A stretch of 64,000 nucleotides of DNA from Ottelia alismoides (lineage: Eukaryota > Streptophyta > Magnoliopsida > Alismatales > Hydrocharitaceae), in contig JAZKJV010009628.1 in assembly GCA_037367405.1 (NCBI GenBank), positions 1 through 64,000 on the forward strand. The letters run 5' to 3'. Numbering within the stretch: the stretch's first letter is position 1; each line of letters opens with the position of its first letter. A program made the position numbers and the translations under genes. Of the stretch, positions 22,082 through 35,219 are shown one piece after another. The notes below the pieces were generated by a model. That model made no database searches and was not told the DNA's origin. It saw only the letters and a program-made list of their open reading frames with translations.

Positions 22082-24340
22082 CCTTCCACTTTGACTTAGG
22101 TTTTCCGTGGATGATCTTTACCTTTTTGTTAAACAAATATATCTTTTTTCCCGAGATAAAGTTTTTGCACATGATGTGATGGTCATCATGCCACTTCTTA
22201 AGTTTGTCCCTATAGATCAAACTGTTTTTGTACAGTTTGTTTTGGAAATCTAGAAGCTCGTTTAAGTTCTGGTCACAACATAGTTTCCTTAGGCGATAAC
22301 TCCAATTGATTTGTTTTATTGCCCATTCAGATTTGTGTATTAACTCAACAGACAAATGGCATGTCTTGCCATAAATCATCCTAAAAGGTGAAGTTCCAAG
22401 TGGATCATTGTAAATTGTCCTGTAGGCCCAAAGAACTTGGTCCAACAGCTGGGACCAATTCTTCCTATCAGAACAAAATAACTTCTGAAGAATACTTTTC
22501 ACCTCCCTATTTGAAACATCTACCATGTCGTTCAACTGTGGATGGTAAGGACTAGTTACTTGATGCTCAAAGCCATAGTCCTTAGCTTAGCTAATGATTT
22601 CATATCCCTGTTCACAAAGTGTCCACCCCCATCAGAAGTTCATACTTTAGGGTCTTTGAACCTAGAAATGATATGATCCTTTACAAACTTATAAATGGTC
22701 TTGTTGTCTATAGCTCGGGTTGGGATAGCCTCCACCCACGTCGACAGATAATCCACCGGCAGCAAGATGTACACATGTTCATGGCTATTGGGAAGGGACC
22801 CATCAAATCTATGCCTCGTGCATCAAAAACATCACAGAAAATCACTGGTTGCATAAACATCTCATCTCTATAGACAACTTTCCCTCTCATCCTTTGACAA
22901 ATCGGGCATGACCATACAAAATCAATAACAACTCAAAATAAGGTCGGTCAATACAATCCACATTGGAGTACTTTGTGTGTTGTTATTTTTTTGAATGGCA
23001 TCCTCCTACTTCTGGGGTATGGTAATGAATGAGGACATTATGGTATTCTTCCTGATGAATACACCTTCTCCAGATACAAACCAACACTTCAAAGAAAAGA
23101 AATAGATCCTACAATTGGTACCTCCTCGAATTTGACTTCGGTCGGTCAATGTCACTCCTAGGCCAACCCTAGGGAACTTGCTTGAAGACAAAGTAGTTCA
23201 CCATGTTGGAGTACCACATGAGTGAGTCAATAACACAAATTGACTCATCTGGAAAATTTTCTCTAATTGTCTCAGTGGCAGGAGAATCCATTAGTTCAAG
23301 TCTAGAAAGACGATTAACCATAACATTTTTAACTCCAGGTTTATCTTTAATTTCCAAATCAAACATCTGAAGTAATAAAATATACCAAAGAAGATGTGCC
23401 TTCACGTCCTTGTTTTCCATCAAGTACCGAATTGTTGTGTGATCAATAAAGATTGTCATCTTGGAGACCAAAATATAAGATCTGAATTTCTCGAGGGCCA
23501 GTACTAGTGCGAGTATGTCTTTTTCAGTTACAATATAATTTTTCCATATAAAACTTTGCTTGCATACTGGATTACAAATGGAATCCCTTCTCGCCTCTAT
23601 CCTAGCACAACTCCTATAACAAAATTTGAAGCGTCAATCATGACCTCAGATAGGAGAGACCGGTCAGGAGCTTGTAAGACAGGTGAGCCACTAATTTTTC
23701 TTGATGGCTCAAATGCCTCAAGACACCTGTGATCTATAATGAACCCATGTACTTTCCTAAGAACTTGGCTAGAGGTCAAGCGATCTTTGAAAATTCCTAA
23801 ATGAATCTTCTATAAAATCAAACATGTCCTAGAAATGACACAACTAATTTAGCGTTGGTTAGTGGATCAACTTTCTTGATCACATCCACCTTGGTAGGGT
23901 TAACCTCCATTCCTTTTTTTGGAGATGACATACCCAAACACGATACCTTCCTTTACCATGAAATGACTTTTTCTCTCAAGAGTATACCAAATTCGCTTCC
24001 TAGTACCTTTGAAGAACTCGATCCAAATGTGCTAAACATGAATCGAATGAATCATCATGAATGAAGAAATCATCCATGAATACCTCCAGAAAATATCTAA
24101 CTTTCTCGGTAAATGCAACAACCATGCATCACTGAAATGTACTCGGGGCATTGCAAAACCTGAATGCCATGCGCTTGAACGTGTATGTATCGAATGGACA
24201 CGTAAATCTGGTCTTCAGGGGCGATGGTTAATTGATTGTAGTCCGAGTGCCCGTCAAGAAAATAGAATAACTCTTTCCTTGCTCTATAAAATCTGATTAT
24301 TGAATGGCAAAGGAAAATGGTATTTCTTGGTCACGACATT
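22082..24340 (-). pseudogene. Element F pol: integrase, RNase H, reverse transcriptase
   Basis: Read right to left. Reverse transcriptase has FYFLDGHSDYNQLTIAPEDQ (near 24240) and the catalytic FLEVFMDDF (near 24065). The RT/RNase H junction is SPVLQAPDRSL with DASNFVIGVVLG (23597-23700). RNase H has IDHTTIRYLMENKDVK and LEIKDKPGVKNV (23340-23471). A zinc-finger/linker follows to 23000, then integrase with IDLMGPFPIA (22708-22890). The late core and C-terminus (22087-22535) include VSNREVKSILQKL, WAYRTIYNDPLGTSPFR and CHLSVELIHKSEWAIKQINW. These are Athila-type Gypsy signatures, with integrase after RNase H. Several stops and frameshifts break it. The integrase C-terminus continues across element G at 11296-11427. 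Confidence 0.88.
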
Positions 24341-25591
24341 CAGGTGTTTGTATTCCACATAGACATGCCACAACCTGGGTACTCGTGTCATGACATTTAG
24401 GCATCTGTAGGGATGAAGCTCCTTGAGAATCTAATACCGAAAATCTATGGGATCTGAAGGAAAAGAATGTTGTTGAGATGAAGAAGTAAACCATGAAGAC
24501 TCTATGATGACCCTCATACTGCAACCATGGGTACAACTATGAATATACGCCATCCTGGCTTGACTAGTACGGTTGTTGGAAACTGTATTATTGCCTCCGC
24601 TGTGAGAGTAGTAGGCTATAGGGCTCAACTATGAAGTAAGGGATGCAAGGATGAAGCTGGTGTTGTGGAAAGTCAGAGGACACTGGTAAAATTGACGGTC
24701 TCCCATTTCAGCTTGTCTACTGACAGGATCCTGCGTGAACCACACACCATTTACCTCCTACACCTGAGGAGGATCCTCCAAAACTGTCTCGGCTGATGGC
24801 TGTTGCTGGCAAGGTTGGGCAAAGGAGTGGTCCTCTATATCCATGGCTGGGTTGGCCCAAACATGGACTGCTCATGAACATGGTGCACTCGGTAGATAAG
24901 AGCAATATATGCAGACATAACGTGTATCTTCATCTTAGATACATTCCTAGTAGGTCTTCCATCTACATTGGCAATTTGGATAGACTCTCAAGATTATTCA
25001 TCCTCTGGTCAATCCGCTCGACCAATGTCAACTTATCTGGAATGATTCCCATGTTAGGAATTAGGTCCTCAACTAGATCAACTACAACCTTCTTGCCCCT
25101 CTCCTTAGATATGAGTGAAAGAGGGGACTCTGTATATGCCTTGCTAGCGGTCTATGAGCGCCTCGTCTCGACCATATGCTTGAATACCTTTCAGATGGTA
25201 TCCAAACCACTTGAAGTATATCTACCTCCACAGGAAGCGCTCACTAAACCCTACATCTCAAGGGTGAGAGTGCTACTGGACCAGAATGATATTCTTCATA
25301 CCATGACATGGGCACTTCTGAATGTTGTCTTTGAATCTCTCCCTTGTATCATAAATTAGCTCATTTGGCAACTAAGAGAAGCTCGTGATAAGTGTCCTCA
25401 TATGATTAGTTCTACTCAAAGGGTAAAACTTATTTAGAAATAGGACCTTGAATTGGTTGTAGGTAGTTACAACATGTCCTAAGTATTTCAAACAGTAATC
25501 CACCTTATCTCCCAAGGCAAATTCTAGGCCTTTGAGCCTTATATAGTCTCGACAAAACCTAGGATGCCTGAGATTATCACAAATCCATTAA
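24340..25591 (-). pseudogene. Element F gag (capsid part), broken
   Basis: The minus strand gives ITSFSQLPNE-like text (a stop replaces Q), LIYDTRERFKDNIQKCPCHG (25310-25375) and NLRHPRFCRDYIRLKGLEF (25500-25580). This is the Athila capsid pattern of a rod-like stretch plus ERFKDLL-KCPHHG, which in living elements builds the virus-like particle. The open plus-strand frame at 24796-25359 is its antisense shadow. The gene stops at the ATTAA target site (25587-25591), where element E entered; the N-terminal part is at 61770-62440. Confidence 0.7.
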
Positions 25592-28500
25592 GTTTATATC
25601 TTTGTAAAGAGGACTCGATTTTAAACTTATATCCTGAGAAATTCTAGGATCGAACACAGTGAGGCAAAGAAACAACTTTAGGTTAAATCAGAACAATTAG
25701 GTTTAGGTTTCCAATGCGGATTTTTGTATTTTTTAATGCAGAAATGAACACGAATGCAAAATGCAGGTAAATTAAGTTGATAAGAAAACACACAACTTAG
25801 TCAAATTAATTTTAATGTGAAACTAATCCAATTTAGTCAAACTATATTTTTCCTAGAAATCTAATCCCGTGATGAATGCAAAACATATTTTTCTTGGAAT
25901 TTTACGGGTTAAAATGCAACAATGAAAAATGCAAACTTTTTATTGGTTTTTACGTAATTTTGCATAAATAGATAGTAAAAATTATGAAAATTTTACCGGA
26001 ACTTAAACATGATGAAATGAGGTAACAGTAAATGTTTTGGATTTTTTTGACAATATATAATTTTTCTATAACTTTTTCAATGAAAACAGAGTGACAGTGA
26101 GTATTTTATTCCTAATAAATTCACATTATCAACTTAGCCCGAGAGCAAATTATCTCAATAAGGTATTTTAATATGCAATCCAGAAGAGTTGGAATTTTGC
26201 AAAAATAATGTGTGTGGACTTAATTAAAAATCATTTACTAAAACCACTCTACAATTTATTTAATGCACAAGAAAACTCCAGTTTAGTGGAATTTGGATAA
26301 GAGTTAAAGCATGTTTCAAAGAATTATTTCTAATTTTTGAGGAATTTTTAAAGTATTCGTGAATTAAATATTAATTTAAGACCTCACAATGGGTAAATAG
26401 ACAATGTTTCACTAAAACAATTTCAATTAATTATCCAAATCTCACAAAAAAATCCAGATAAATAACCAAATGATATAGAATTAGTGCTCAACAATGTGCT
26501 ACTTTTCATTAAAATAAACAATGTAAAAAATCCAAATAACACATGATCACAGGGGTATATATGCAATTTCAGATATTAACTTTCTATACAAAACATGCAC
26601 AGGGACATTTTTGCAATAATCGAACCTAGAAATATAAATAATGCAATATTTACAAAAAATAAAAAAATTAAAAATAACCTTCTCCTTCGTGCCGTTAGGG
26701 TAGTGGTGGGGGTTTGGTGGGGCAGCGTCATAGTTGGGTGGAGGAGCTTACGCGGTGAAGAGGGCTTGTGGCTGAGGACCTACGAGCCGTCGAGGAGTGG
26801 GGGCGACGGTCTTGAAGGTGGTGGAGAACGCCGTGTGACATACATAGGTGCAATGGACGACAGTATGGATGGGAAGAGGCTAAGGTTGTGGTGGTAACGA
26901 GGGAGGAGGAGCTGCGTCGGAGAAGCTTGCTGCGACGCTGAGCGGACACACGACTTCTGGGTGCGACGATGGTCGAAGGTGGGGGCAGGGGGCGGCCACC
27001 TACTACAGTTTTATTTCTTTCTTTTTTATTTTTTCATTTTTTGTGATTTATTTTTTTAATTTATTTTTACTTTTTTAAGTTTTCTTAAACTTGGAATAAA
27101 CAAAAGATGAAAACGTGACAGTGTGGTGATGGTGATGATATGATGAAGATGATTGAGGTGGAGTAGAACAAATGAAGGTGTAGTGGTGGTGATATGAAGT
27201 GATAAAAAATACGGAAAATAAAAACGATGACGAATGATAAATAGGGAAATTACCTACGATGGAAGCATGCATGTGGTGTGTTCACGAAAAGCATTGTCTT
27301 TGCTCGAATCGCCAGCGAGCTATGAGCTCAAGTAGCGTGCGGAGGCGGCTGCGATGTTGGCTAAAATGCCAACAGATCTCACTAGAGAGGAGGTCGATCG
27401 TTGCTCTACTTCGTCGTTTGGTGTCACCGAGATGGGTGGTCGGAGCTCTCGATTCTCTCTCGCATAAAGGTGGATTAAAAGCTAAAATGAGGAGAATGAG
27501 ATGTATAAAAAGAGAAGAAAATAGAGGTTATAAAATATGCTGGAATAATGGAGTTGAATGGGAGGTTAAATGAAATGGTAGAGTTGAATAAGAAGTCAGA
27601 TGAGGATTTGGCGATTAATGGAAGAATATTGAAGTTAATGTAAAGAATGAAAACTAAATAAAGAAAAGAAAAAAATAAAGTAGGCTACTAAAAGGAAGAA
27701 GATAAAATTTTAAAAATGGTAAAATTGCAAACAAAATAAAGAAGAAAAACAAGTAACCAAACATACCATATGCACATTATTTTTTTTACTTTTCTAATTT
27801 TAATATTTTTTTGTATTTTTAATAAAATATATTTACGTAATAAAAATAAAATAAAATACAAAAATAATTTATTTGGATTTTTTAGTAATTAAGAAAAATA
27901 AATAAAAAATGAGAAAAGATAACTATGTACATTATATACAAAGCCACTTTACATTATTTTCAATGACAAAATATTTTTTTTGAGATTTTTTAGTTATGTC
28001 ATTTATTAAAATATACAATAAAGAAATTAATAGAAAAATAAATAAATCAAAATGGGTTAGATTTGTACAAGAACAAAAAAAATCAAATTCACATTTATTG
28101 CATTATGTACACTATACAACGAGGTCCCATAATTCAAATTTTGCAAACAAGCTCCGATTTTACTAAAACCACTTTATTGGATAGATGATTTTCCAACTTA
28201 AACTTTAAAAGTGAGTTTGGTGAATTTTGAGTTTATACGGAGTGGGAATTTGGTCGGAAAGTTGGACTTTACGACTTTTTCTCTTTGGGATTTAGGAGTA
28301 TTTATTGAGGTGAAATTTATTTTGTATTTATATGTATTTTTACAAACAAGATAGAGAAAGATTTAGCAGAATGGGAATTGAAATAACATTAAGTTTTGGC
28401 TATTTACAAGTGAAAAACTCCTTTATTTTACGTCTTATTATTATTAATTTATTTTGTACAATATAGTATACAATAATTAGTGTATTTTATTTACAAGAGA

Positions 28501-28600
28501 TATTTTATTAATTTATTGATTTTATGGACATTTATTTGAGATTTTACTCATGTATTTTGCTAAGATCAATATATTGAGATGATGAATCACGGTTTCATCA
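25592..28600 (-). repeat. Element E, 3' LTR
   Basis: Matches 58801-61769 along its whole length (for example TTAGGTTTAGGTTTCCAATG at 25697 and 58906). The right end CATCA abuts CCCCCTATACTTAAAC, the complement of the polypurine tract. The left end runs to the ATTAA target site. A small GC-rich block lies at 26690-27000. Confidence 0.82.
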
Positions 28601-28640
28601 CCCCCTATACTTAAACTTTGCTAGTCCTCGTGCAAATAAA
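28601..28640 (-). promoter_or_regulatory. Terminal polypurine tract and hairpin of element E
   Basis: The element strand reads GTTTAAGTATAGGGGG directly before TGATGAAACC. Upstream, TTTGC and GCAAA (plus 28617-28621 and 28632-28636) enclose a loop containing GAGGAC, the degenerate form of the hairpin seen in A, C and H. Confidence 0.65.
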
Positions 28641-29404
28641 GAAAGAACAAGTTGGATTAACCCATGACTATGCTTGTGAATATAAGACTTGATATCTTGA
28701 CGAACTCTCGATTTTTGTGATCCTAAAATTCTAAGATGAACCAATCTCTAGTCAAAAGGCATCCAATTTCCCTAATCACCAGGCTCTCTCTTCATACATA
28801 TATAACATGGATATGACTTTAAGTGTGGACTGCAGTTACAAGAGGAGAGTCACAACTTCACTCAAGGTTCTAGTTCTAAAGACTCTCCTAAAAACCGGAT
28901 CCTCAACACTAGGGAATAAATCATTTCTTGCATCCAATCCACCATCTCTTTAGTTGTTAGACTTAAAAGTGTAGATGTAAGGCCAGTTGATGGAGGGAAT
29001 AGGATTGTGTCATTTCTTCTCTCCCTCTCATTGGAACAAGGATCCTCGAGTGCCTTATTAACTCAATACATGCATTTTTTGGTTGTTGATCAGTGTGTCT
29101 GTCAAAAGAAGTTGGAGTTGTATGCACTTATTTTCCTGGGAGTACATCGGGGTGTGCCTTTTTTGAGTATTTAATATACTTTCTACACCTAGAATTGTTG
29201 CATTTACGATGCAGAGTCCTTTTTGGGTGCTAGCCCGACTCGTGGTCATAGAAGCAGTGGTCCAAGTGGATACTTTGAAATGGTTGGGAGCTTAGTGGAA
29301 GCTCTTTGATATTTGACTTTGTATCATGAGAGCTTTTCTTTCAACATTTCGTTTTTTTCTTTTCTTTTGGCTACCTCCATTACTTTTACCAATAGTTGAC
29401 GTAC
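28601..29404 (-). mobile_element. Element E, remaining 3' UTR
   Basis: About 800 bp align with element A's 3' UTR (CCTCAACACTAGGGAA near 28905, CTCGAGTGCC near 29046, GTGCTAGCCCGACTC near 29227). It breaks off where element C begins. The rest of E's 3' UTR and the second half of its integrase are missing. Confidence 0.7.
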
Positions 29405-32355
29405 TGATGAATCTCGTATTCATCATGCTAAAATTGGTCATTTAGGCTCTGTTCCCCAACATTCACATACATTTAATAATTAACAAAGCATCATTAGCAT
29501 TCATACATGTGTAAATACTGCATTTCATCATGCATAATGCCATTAAAAACCCCAAGTGTAAATTAGCCCAAAAAGCCGCTAACTTCTCACATTTGTAAAT
29601 AATTCCTCCTAACTCCAATTGAACCCAAAACACCTCCATTGTGTAGATATTACTAACTTCATTAAATATAAAATACAAAAAAATTACTAACCTCAATAAG
29701 TGACAAATGATCCCAAAGTCTAATTTCACATCTGACAGACTAAAATAAGCATATCTCCCACATACAATGTTCGATTTCAGTCTAGTCACTTATAAAGTAC
29801 TCCATTTTCAAATACCTTCAAAAGAAGACCAATTTCGTAAAATTCGGATCTCATATGTGAAAGTTGGGTTTTGGGCCTCTTTTGCGCATTTTAACTTTTT
29901 GCTATTTTTGACCTGAGTGTTTATGTACATATTAACCCTTTTAATTTTATTTCTTCTTCATTATTGTTCTTTGATGAAAGTCTTATTAAGCAACATAAAA
30001 ATCCAAATCCAGATCAAAACTTAAATCAAAGAAACTAACCGAGTCCTAGCGTCCGTTGTAAGCCTATACAAAAGTTGTGTGTTTCTTACTTCTATTTTAT
30101 TTTCCTATTTTCTTATTTATTAAAAATCTAAAAAAATTAGATTAGTATGTAATTATTTTTCTTGTATTTTATTGTAATTTTTCTAGATTTTTATGTTCGT
30201 TAAAACCACTAAAAAATTACAAAACCCCCAAAATCCAGTTTTCTTTACACATGGAGAACCACCAAAAATAACACTTCGCACAGGTGACCTCTTTTGCTCA
30301 TGGGTCCGTCATGAAAGTTGTAGATCTTGTCCAGATGAAAAACCTTCGTGAAGAAAATTTTTTGATCCGAGGTCTCCTTCTACTTCTTCTCCATCATTAA
30401 AGTTGAATTTTTTTGGGCGCCATGTGGCAGCCCTTGGGCGTGCCATGTGGCACCCCACGTTCTCTCTCCAGCCGTCCCCCGGGTCACGTGCCTAGCACGT
30501 GACCCCATCATCACCTACCTCCAGCTGTTCATCCTCCCCCAACCCCCACGCACGTTACGCATGACCGTTGCCCTCCTCCGCCTTCGCAACGACCTCACCC
30601 CTTCCGCCTCGACTATTACATCCACTGCATGTAACGCCTCGACCTTCCTCGCTCCTATAAAGCATCACCACATCCGGTCTATTCAACCATCCGCCCTCTC
30701 ACCGATGATAGCGGCCCAACTTTAGGCGTGATCCAAGGGCCCGCCGCCTTGTGCTCAGCTCCACACCTCGCTTCGGCATCAGCCTCGTCGTTGATCCCCA
30801 CCCCCTCTCCCAAGTTCCGCCTCCGCCGCGCATCGACCGCCCTCTGCTCCGTCTCGGTCCTTGCGCCACCCGCACCGCTTCCTCAACCTCCTTTGTGCAC
30901 ACCGTCGTCGCCACTGCCGAGCTCTGCTCCGACTGCTATCCCACTGTGCCTTCCACCGCTCGGCCGTGTGTCGGCCGAGCTCCTCCGAGCCTCAGCAGCC
31001 GACCCGCTCGACCCTCTCCATCAGCTTCGTCGATCCTCTGCCGGTCGTGTGTCGACCGACCAAGGTCCCCTCGACACCCTCCGCCGCGTCGCCGCCCGCA
31101 TCAACCGCCCCGACGCACAGTTGCCGTCGGATCGAGCAGGAGGCCCTTGATCCGACGGTCCATATGCCTCAGCGTCCGTCGTCCCGAGCCTCTGCCCAGC
31201 CGTGAGGCTCGGGGCCTCTGAGCCACCCTAGCCAGCCGTGTGGAGGCTCGAGACAACCTGAGTCTAGGCCTCGGTCCGAGCTTCTCGCCCGTCAACCGAG
31301 CCTTTGGTTCGGGCTCCAAGCCTCAGGTCCGGGCCCTAACCTTAGGCTCGGGATCCCCGAGCCTCCGCCCTAGATACGCCGAACCTCTGCTCCATCCCTG
31401 AGCCTGTACGCGCACGTGTGACGCACGTTCTTCGGGGGCAATTTGCAACAAAGCCCTTGAAAGTTCCTGATATTGCAAAAATACCCCTACCAAGGGTAAA
31501 TTACAGAGGGGCCCCTCCAACTTTCATTAATTACAGATAAGCCCTCCCAGGGATCTTTTTGAAAGAAAAACTTTATTTTGTTTTAATTTTAGTCCCTGGA
31601 ATTTCATCTTAGAATATCTTTTTCATACGAACTCCGTTTTGAGCATATAATATGTCATTTCGAAGTCTTTTCATGCTCTACCATTTAGTATAGCTTGTGA
31701 ACTAATCTGAGGTTGTTTATTGATATTGATTATTTGAGGATCTCTGTAGACTCCTGTAGGCTATTCATAGGTGAGGAATCAATGATATGTTTTTTGCAGG
31801 AATTCGGATAATGATTTTACTCTGATTGAACCATTGTTGATTATTCTCATTAGTAAAAGCTTCACCAAAAATTAATTTACGGTTATTTCTCTAAGATTAT
31901 TGTCGACTATTTTGAGGAATAGAATCAGAGGCATTTGGAGACCGGATATCTTGCTTCAAATTATTCTGAGCATAAATTTATTAATCGGAAGCATGGAGTC
32001 AGATCTATTTTGATTTGTGATTAAATTTGTGAAATTATTGATCATATTCTTAAAGGATTTAACACGTTTCATAGATCTTGGGCATAATTTACTCTGTTTA
32101 TTTTCTTCGCATCACATTTGCATCTCATTGCGTTGTACAGTTTCTCAACGCATAAATTAATCAAGCATTAATTAATTATTTAATTTGATTTAAAAATCAC
32201 GCAACTGAAAATCACCATTCCCTGAGTTTGACCTTGGTACACCTGCCAAGTAAAAATATCCACAATATTCAAAGATTGTGGTATTTTGATCGACTGAAAT
32301 TCGCCTCCTATACTACAATTCATCATTATTAAAGAGGTAAATTCCACGCTCATCA
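29405..32355 (+). repeat. Element C, 5' LTR (2951 bp)
   Basis: Starts with a palindromic TGATGAATCTCG/ATTCATCA end and finishes CGCTCATCA, giving a TGATGA/TCATCA terminal repeat as in A. The last 150 bp align with the end of A's LTR (CATTCAAAGATTGTG, TATACTACAATT, AAAGAGGTAA). A GC-rich core spans 30420-31440; its overlapping plus ORFs (30447-30725, 30728-31150, 30751-31221, 30861-31205) are proline/serine/arginine-rich compositional frames without domains. Confidence 0.82.
30481..30505. promoter_or_regulatory. Perfect G-box inverted repeat in C LTR
   Basis: GGGTCACGTGC and GCACGTGACCC flank three bases, placing two CACGTG boxes in an 11-bp-arm palindrome. It lies upstream of the GC-rich core. 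Confidence 0.6.
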
Positions 32356-32360
32356 TTTTG

Positions 32361-33640
32361 ACGGAATCGATCAACTCATATCTGAAGCGAGACACTACCA
32401 TTGGGAGGATCCGTTCCTTTTCTTTGAAGGATCGGATTGAATATGGAGAAGATGTATTCCACAAGAGGAATACCGAAGTATCATCAATCTATGCCACACC
32501 CTGGAGGCAGGAGGACATCACTCTGGGAAGAGGACCGCTGAGAAGTTATTGCAATGTGGATTTTACTGGCCGACCTTGTTTAAATATGCTTACAATTTTG
32601 TCAAGTTATGCCCCATCTGTTAGAGAATGGGAGGAACCATCGGTTCCAAAGATGCCACGCCTATGCAACCAGTGATCATCTGTGATATATTCGATGCATA
32701 GGGCATTGACTTTATGGGTCCATTCCCTAATAGTCAAGGATTTGAATATATTCTTCTCGCGGTTGATTATTTATCTAGATGGGTGGAGGCTATCCCTACT
32801 CGAGCAGCAGATAGCAAAACTATTTGTAAGTTTTTGAAACATCATATTATTTCGAGGTTTAGAATTCCAAAAGTTTTAATATCTGATGGGGGAAGCCTCT
32901 TTGTCTACTGGGAGGTGAAGAAGTTGACTAAGAAATATGGCATCGAACACCGTGTTGCTACTCCTTACCATCCACAATCCAATGGCATGGCCGAGGTGTC
33001 AAACAGGGAGGTTAAAGGAATTTTACAGAAGCTCGTCCACCCTGACAGGAAAAACTGGTCCCAACTACTGGACCAGGTTCTATGGGCTTACCGGACGGCG
33101 TATAAGACCCCATGGGACACCTCTCCGTTTAGAATGGTATATGGAAAGCCATGCCATTTGCCCGCAGAACTCGTGCATAAATCAAAATGGGCAATCAAAA
33201 AGATTAATTGGAACCGTCACCAAGGAAAGAAGAACCGAGAGATGGATTTGAATGAACTATCTGAAATCCAAAATTATGCTTATGAAAACATCACCGTTTA
33301 CAAGGACAAAATATAGAGATGGCATGACAAGAATATTTGAACAAAGATCTTTGTCCGAGGGGAGAAAGTTTGGTTATTTAATGCAAAATTGAAAATTTTC
33401 CAAGGGAAATTGAAATAAAAATGGATGGGACCCTTCGTTGTAATAGAGGTACAAATAATGGTAGTGTTGAGATCTCAGAGACCACAGATACCACGCAAAC
33501 ATCTATAGTCAACGGTCAGCTACTTAAACATTTTGTCGAATCCAACGAACAATTAGTACAAGTTGAACAAATCTCCTTCACTAAGGGCATAGATTTTGAC
33601 GAAAGATTTGATCTGCCCAGATAAGCCACCTCTCTGGAAC
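32361..33640 (+). pseudogene. Element C integrase fragment (Athila), DD35E residues kept
   Basis: The reading enters in the linker (CHWEDP-like, frame-shifted, near 32390) and passes the zinc-binding region (LCHTLEAGGHHSGKRTAEK near 32490) with a stop after LCPIC and another before GIDFMGPFPN. The open stretch 32714-33316 (200 aa) is the catalytic core: Asp18 in AVDYLSRW, Asp58 in LISDGG and Glu94 in GMAEVSNREVK, with exactly 35 residues between the last two. The Athila signature CHLPAELVHKSKWAIKKINW follows, then a stop at 33316 and a C-terminal domain in pieces to 33624 (QLLKHFVESNEQLVQVEQ). It would join cDNA to host DNA. Stops and the missing upstream pol make it non-functional. Confidence 0.9.
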
Positions 33641-33745
33641 CTACACTCTTCGGTTTATCCATCTACCCGCTCTCAATCCCCTGATACTTAGGAGACCGAT
33701 TTCATTGTGTATACTTCACTTCTTCTATTTCTGTTTTTGACCCAT

Positions 33746-33819
33746 CTATACTTAGTACGAGCTATGTCTACATTTCACTTTGTGCCATGGGGACAAAGCA
33801 CAAGCTAAGTATAGGGGGG
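33746..33819 (+). repeat. Internal long-stem hairpin-polypurine module of element C
   Basis: A 23-nt left arm starting CTATACTTAG (33746-33768) pairs at about 18 of 23 positions with 33792-33814, ending CTAAGTATAG, followed by GGGGG. This long form matches the last module of element H (43446-43521). Confidence 0.75.
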
Positions 33820-35219
33820 TGTGTTTGTATATATTTCACCTACTTTATCCATATTTCGTACGTTAATCGTTTTTTTCAAACATCGAGGATGGGTACAAGT
33901 AGTGTATATTTTGTGTATAATACCTTTTTTGAAAAAACCTCCTTTTTACATAAAAAAAATCATTACTCATGGTCTTGCATTTCATCAAGCACTTCATACA
34001 TTCCTTGGTTGTTATATTCCTGACACATTCACCATCACTCAAGGCTTGAGGATTTTTGAGGACACTTGATTTATGAGATCTTGAGATTCTGAGTTAGCCA
34101 GCTTTAGTCATTAGGTTTTTTTAATTATCCACACTTCCCTAGTTTGGAAGATTTGAGCGCTATATTGCACTCTTCATCTCTACCTTCAAAGAATATGATC
34201 AGCACAAATCACTTCCACAATTGCATGATTGATGAGATGAGTTGAGATATCACTTGAGGAACTAAGACTAGAGATTTGAGTTTAGATCCGATCTAATGAT
34301 GCTCGAGGATGTGATAAAGTTAATGAAGGCTTCAGTAAACATGAGTGTCAGCAAAATCCTAGCCAGTATGTGAAAAATTCTTATTCTATCTTTTTGATAT
34401 TGACATAAGTGCCAGGGTGTGTTGAAACTTAATGAAAATTGTTGATCAATGTGCGCCAGCTTTTGGCAAAAGCAGTGGAGCTAGCCAACAAAAAGCAATG
34501 AAATGTCAAAGAAAATCTCTATTGTCCAAGTCAAATTATAAACGAGTTAAAAAAAGCGCTCCCAAACATTTTCGAAGTGTCCACTTGGACCAAGCGCTAA
34601 TTAAGACCAAGGAGTCAGGCTGACACCAAAAAAAGGGCTCTAGATTGTAAATGCTACAAGTCTGGGTGTCGAAGGTATCTTAGATACTCAAAATAGATAC
34701 ACCCCGGTGTACTCCCAGAAAAACAAGTGCAGGCGACTCTAAATTCTCTTGACAGACACATTGATCGACAAAATAAAAATATACTTGTGTCGAGTAATAA
34801 GGCACTCGAGAGGCACCTTGTTCCAATGAAAGGGAGAGAAAAGCAGACACAATCCTATGCCCTCCATCATCTGGCCGACCATCTACACTTTCAAGTCTGA
34901 CAAACTAATGAGACGGTTGACTGAAGCAAAAATAGACTTATTCTCTAGTGTTCAGGATTAGATCTAGAGGAGAGTCTCTTGGATTGGAGCTTTGGGTGAT
35001 GTCTAGACTTGACTCTCATGAATGCAGTACACTAAAAATCATATCCTTATATTATATGTACAAACAAAGAGTCTGAAAATTAGAAAAGTTGGATTCCTTT
35101 TGATTAAAGCTTGGTTGAGCCCAGAATTTTAGGATCACTCAATTTAAGGGTCTTCTATGAATTGAGACTTGAAAATTCACATGCACAGTCAGGGATGTAT
35201 TCAACTAAGTCATTCATTC

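Noticed and set aside
24796..25359. 187-aa plus-strand ORF
   Set aside because: Antisense to recognisable Athila gag of element F on the minus strand.
30728..31221. Overlapping plus-strand ORFs of 114-156 aa
   Set aside because: They sit in the GC-rich core of element C's LTR, are Pro/Ser/Arg-rich in all three frames and have no domain; compositional open frames.
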